Shown here piece after piece: positions 60,935 to 64,000 of a stretch of 64,000 bases of DNA (its first letter is position 1; every line of letters starts with the position of its first letter). A program made the position numbers and the translations under genes. Below the pieces are notes generated by a model. It did no database searches and was not told where the DNA came from. It saw nothing but the letters and a program-made list of their open reading frames with translations. The stretch spans positions 186,001-250,000 of the forward strand of contig NZ_JAAKEL010000002.1 of NCBI RefSeq assembly GCF_011039205.1, given 5' to 3'. The DNA comes from Dysgonomonas sp. ZJ279. Its GTDB lineage: Bacteria > Bacteroidota > Bacteroidia > Bacteroidales > Dysgonomonadaceae.

Positions 60935-62107
60935 ATGGGAGAATCAAATTTTATTGATTACGTCAAAATATACTGTCGTTCGGGAAAAGGAGGTAGAGGT
61001 TCTACTCATTTCCGCCGCGAAAAATATATTCCAAAAGGAGGTCCCGATGGAGGTGACGGAGGTGATGGAGGTGATATAATCCTTCGAGGCAATCGTAATT
61101 TCTGGACATTATTACACCTTAAATATCAGCGTCATATCTTAGCAGGTCATGGCGAAAGTGGTAGCCGCCGAACAAGTTCGGGAAAAAGTGGCGACTCTAA
61201 AGTGATCGAAGTACCATGTGGTACAGTTGCTTATGATGCCGAAACCGGTGAGTACCTTTGTGATGTAACCGAAGATGGACAAGAAGTAATCTTGTTGAAA
61301 GGTGGCCGTGGAGGTCTTGGAAACAACCACTTCAAAACTCCTACAAATCAAGCACCTCGTTATGCACAACCGGGTGAGCCATTTCAGGAACGAAGAGTAA
61401 TTTTCGAACTCAAAGTATTAGCCGACGTAGGTTTGGTTGGTTTCCCTAATGCCGGTAAATCGACACTACTGTCTGTTGTAACTTCAGCAAAACCTAAAAT
61501 TGCAAATTATCCGTTTACTACACTCGTGCCTAATATCGGGATTGTAAGCTATCGTGATTACAAGTCTTTTGTAATGGCTGATATACCGGGTATTATAGAA
61601 GGTGCAAGTGAAGGAAAAGGACTTGGTCTACGCTTTTTACGTCATATCGAACGTAATTCATTGTTGTTATTTTTAGTTCCGGCTGATGCTGATGACATCC
61701 ACAAGGAATACCGTATATTGCTAAATGAATTAGCACAGTTTAATCCTGAATTGTTGGATAAACGTCGAATATTAGCAATATCGAAATCGGATATGCTCGA
61801 CGAAGAGTTGATGGAAGCAATGGCTCAGGATTTACCCGAGATTCCACACATTTTCATCTCTTCTATTATCGGTCAAGGACTTACAGAACTTAAAGATATG
61901 CTGTGGAATGCGCTTAATGCAGATGGCGAATACCGTAAGGACTTCAGCATAACACATCGTAACTTAGATATTAAAGCTGTCGAGTTTGAAGATGATGATG
62001 AGGGACTTCCTTTAGATGATTCTGATGACGATTGGGAGGATGACGAAGATGAGGATTTTGATCCTGACTTCTATTATGGAGAAGGATTGGAAGATATAAA
62101 AGAGTAA
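60935..62107 (+). CDS. obg: Obg-family GTPase
   Basis: 390 residues. Obg fold (about 5-160) with the glycine-rich [19 protein letters not shown], GTPase domain (about 160-335; G1 [12 protein letters not shown]3 [17 protein letters not shown]4 ISKSDM) and an acidic C-terminal tail ([18 protein letters not shown]). Essential GTPase that acts in large ribosomal subunit assembly and stress response. The acidic tail is typical of Bacteroidetes. Confidence 0.97.
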   Translation: MGESNFIDYVKIYCRSGKGGRGSTHFRREKYIPKGGPDGGDGGDGGDIILRGNRNFWTLLHLKYQRHILAGHGESGSRRTSSGKSGDSKVIEVPCGTVAYDAETGEYLCDVTEDGQEVILLKGGRGGLGNNHFKTPTNQAPRYAQPGEPFQERRVIFELKVLADVGLVGFPNAGKSTLLSVVTSAKPKIANYPFTTLVPNIGIVSYRDYKSFVMADIPGIIEGASEGKGLGLRFLRHIERNSLLLFLVPADADDIHKEYRILLNELAQFNPELLDKRRILAISKSDMLDEELMEAMAQDLPEIPHIFISSIIGQGLTELKDMLWNALNADGEYRKDFSITHRNLDIKAVEFEDDDEGLPLDDSDDDWEDDEDEDFDPDFYYGEGLEDIKE

Positions 62108-62133
62108 ATAAAGAATACTTTATAATTTATATA

Positions 62134-62175
62134 AAAGGAAATTGCAGAATACGTATTCTGCAATTTCCTTTTTTT
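62134..62175 (+). terminator. Strong obg terminator
   Basis: Perfect 18-bp stem (AAAGGAAATTGCAGAATA at 62134-62151, complement at 62154-62171) with a minimal loop, followed by TTTT. The rest of the 359-base gap (62176-62466) shows nothing I can name. Confidence 0.92.
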
Positions 62176-62433
62176 CGTTTAATAGTACACTATGTTTAGT
62201 TGAAAGAGAGACTACAATTCTCAACAATTAGTTATGGCGATGCAAATTATAGAGGAAAAACAATGATATTAAATATATTTAAATTAGATTTACAGCTCCA
62301 TGACAAATAAGAACCTTATCTGGTAAAATAGTTGGGAATAATTATAATACTAACTTATTGAAAAGGCATATTTCTGCATGAGTAGGAATACCTGATTTTA
62401 CTAGAAATGGTTGAATCGATTGAATAATCTTAA

Positions 62434-64000
<1,567 letters not shown>

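Overview
The window is AT-rich DNA from a member of the Bacteroidetes, most likely of the order Bacteroidales (a Dysgonomonas-like or Bacteroides-like gut or insect-gut organism; the genus is a guess). Three things support this: SusC/SusD-type outer-membrane glycan uptake genes, many lipoprotein glycoside hydrolases, and a recurring promoter box TAnnTTTG at gene starts. I see no rRNA, tRNA, CRISPR array, integrase or transposase gene.

Region 1 (1-17.6 kb) is a beta-mannan (glucomannan/galactomannan) utilisation locus. A tight eight-gene leftward operon (GH5 mannanase, GH130 phosphorylase, GPH symporter, AGE-family 2-epimerase, GH3, two GH26 mannanases, and the start of a GH97) diverges from a rightward susC-susD-lipoprotein operon across a 750-base regulatory region. 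An AraC-type regulator closes the locus. Mannan is cut at the cell surface by the GH26/GH5 lipoproteins, imported by SusCD and reduced to mannobiose. Mannobiose is taken up by the symporter, epimerised to mannosyl-glucose and phosphorolysed to mannose-1-phosphate and glucose. The divergent region carries repeated GATA-N6-TATC boxes placed symmetrically before both promoters.

Region 2 (17.7-37.7 kb) holds a second GH3, a C_GCAxxG_C_C protein, thiol peroxidase, a complete xylose operon (Nudix-type regulator, xylulokinase, xylose isomerase, xylose symporter), a PA14-containing GH31 likely alpha-xylosidase, 6-phosphogluconate dehydrogenase, an ABC-F protein behind a five-codon leader peptide and hairpins, a DUF4965 (glutaminase A-like) protein, and a MarR/4-TM membrane protein pair with a perfect 24-base palindrome in the promoter.

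Region 3 (37.8-50.2 kb) is mixed housekeeping and small-molecule functions: effector-binding and NTF2-like proteins, a NAPE-PLD-like hydrolase, an outer-membrane barrel, a methyltransferase and an acetyltransferase, PgeF, the agmatine-to-putrescine pair AguA/AguB, an MFS exporter, then a GH76 and an oxidoreductase.

Region 4 (50.2-64 kb) holds a GH97, a probable nitric-oxide/iron-stress operon (cupin, DUF438-hemerythrin-PAS, DUF1858), GH92 and GH125 alpha-mannosidases with an AIM24-family protein, then hpt-adk-obg and the start of a GH2 beta-galactosidase. GH76, GH92 and GH125 together suggest breakdown of alpha-mannan or N-glycans, but no SusCD pair accompanies them.

Four intergenic repeats share a hairpin core. 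Two of them, about 150-160 bases with terminal inverted repeats, lie in opposite orientation at 50178-50335 and 57830-57980 and bracket the GH97-to-AIM24 segment.
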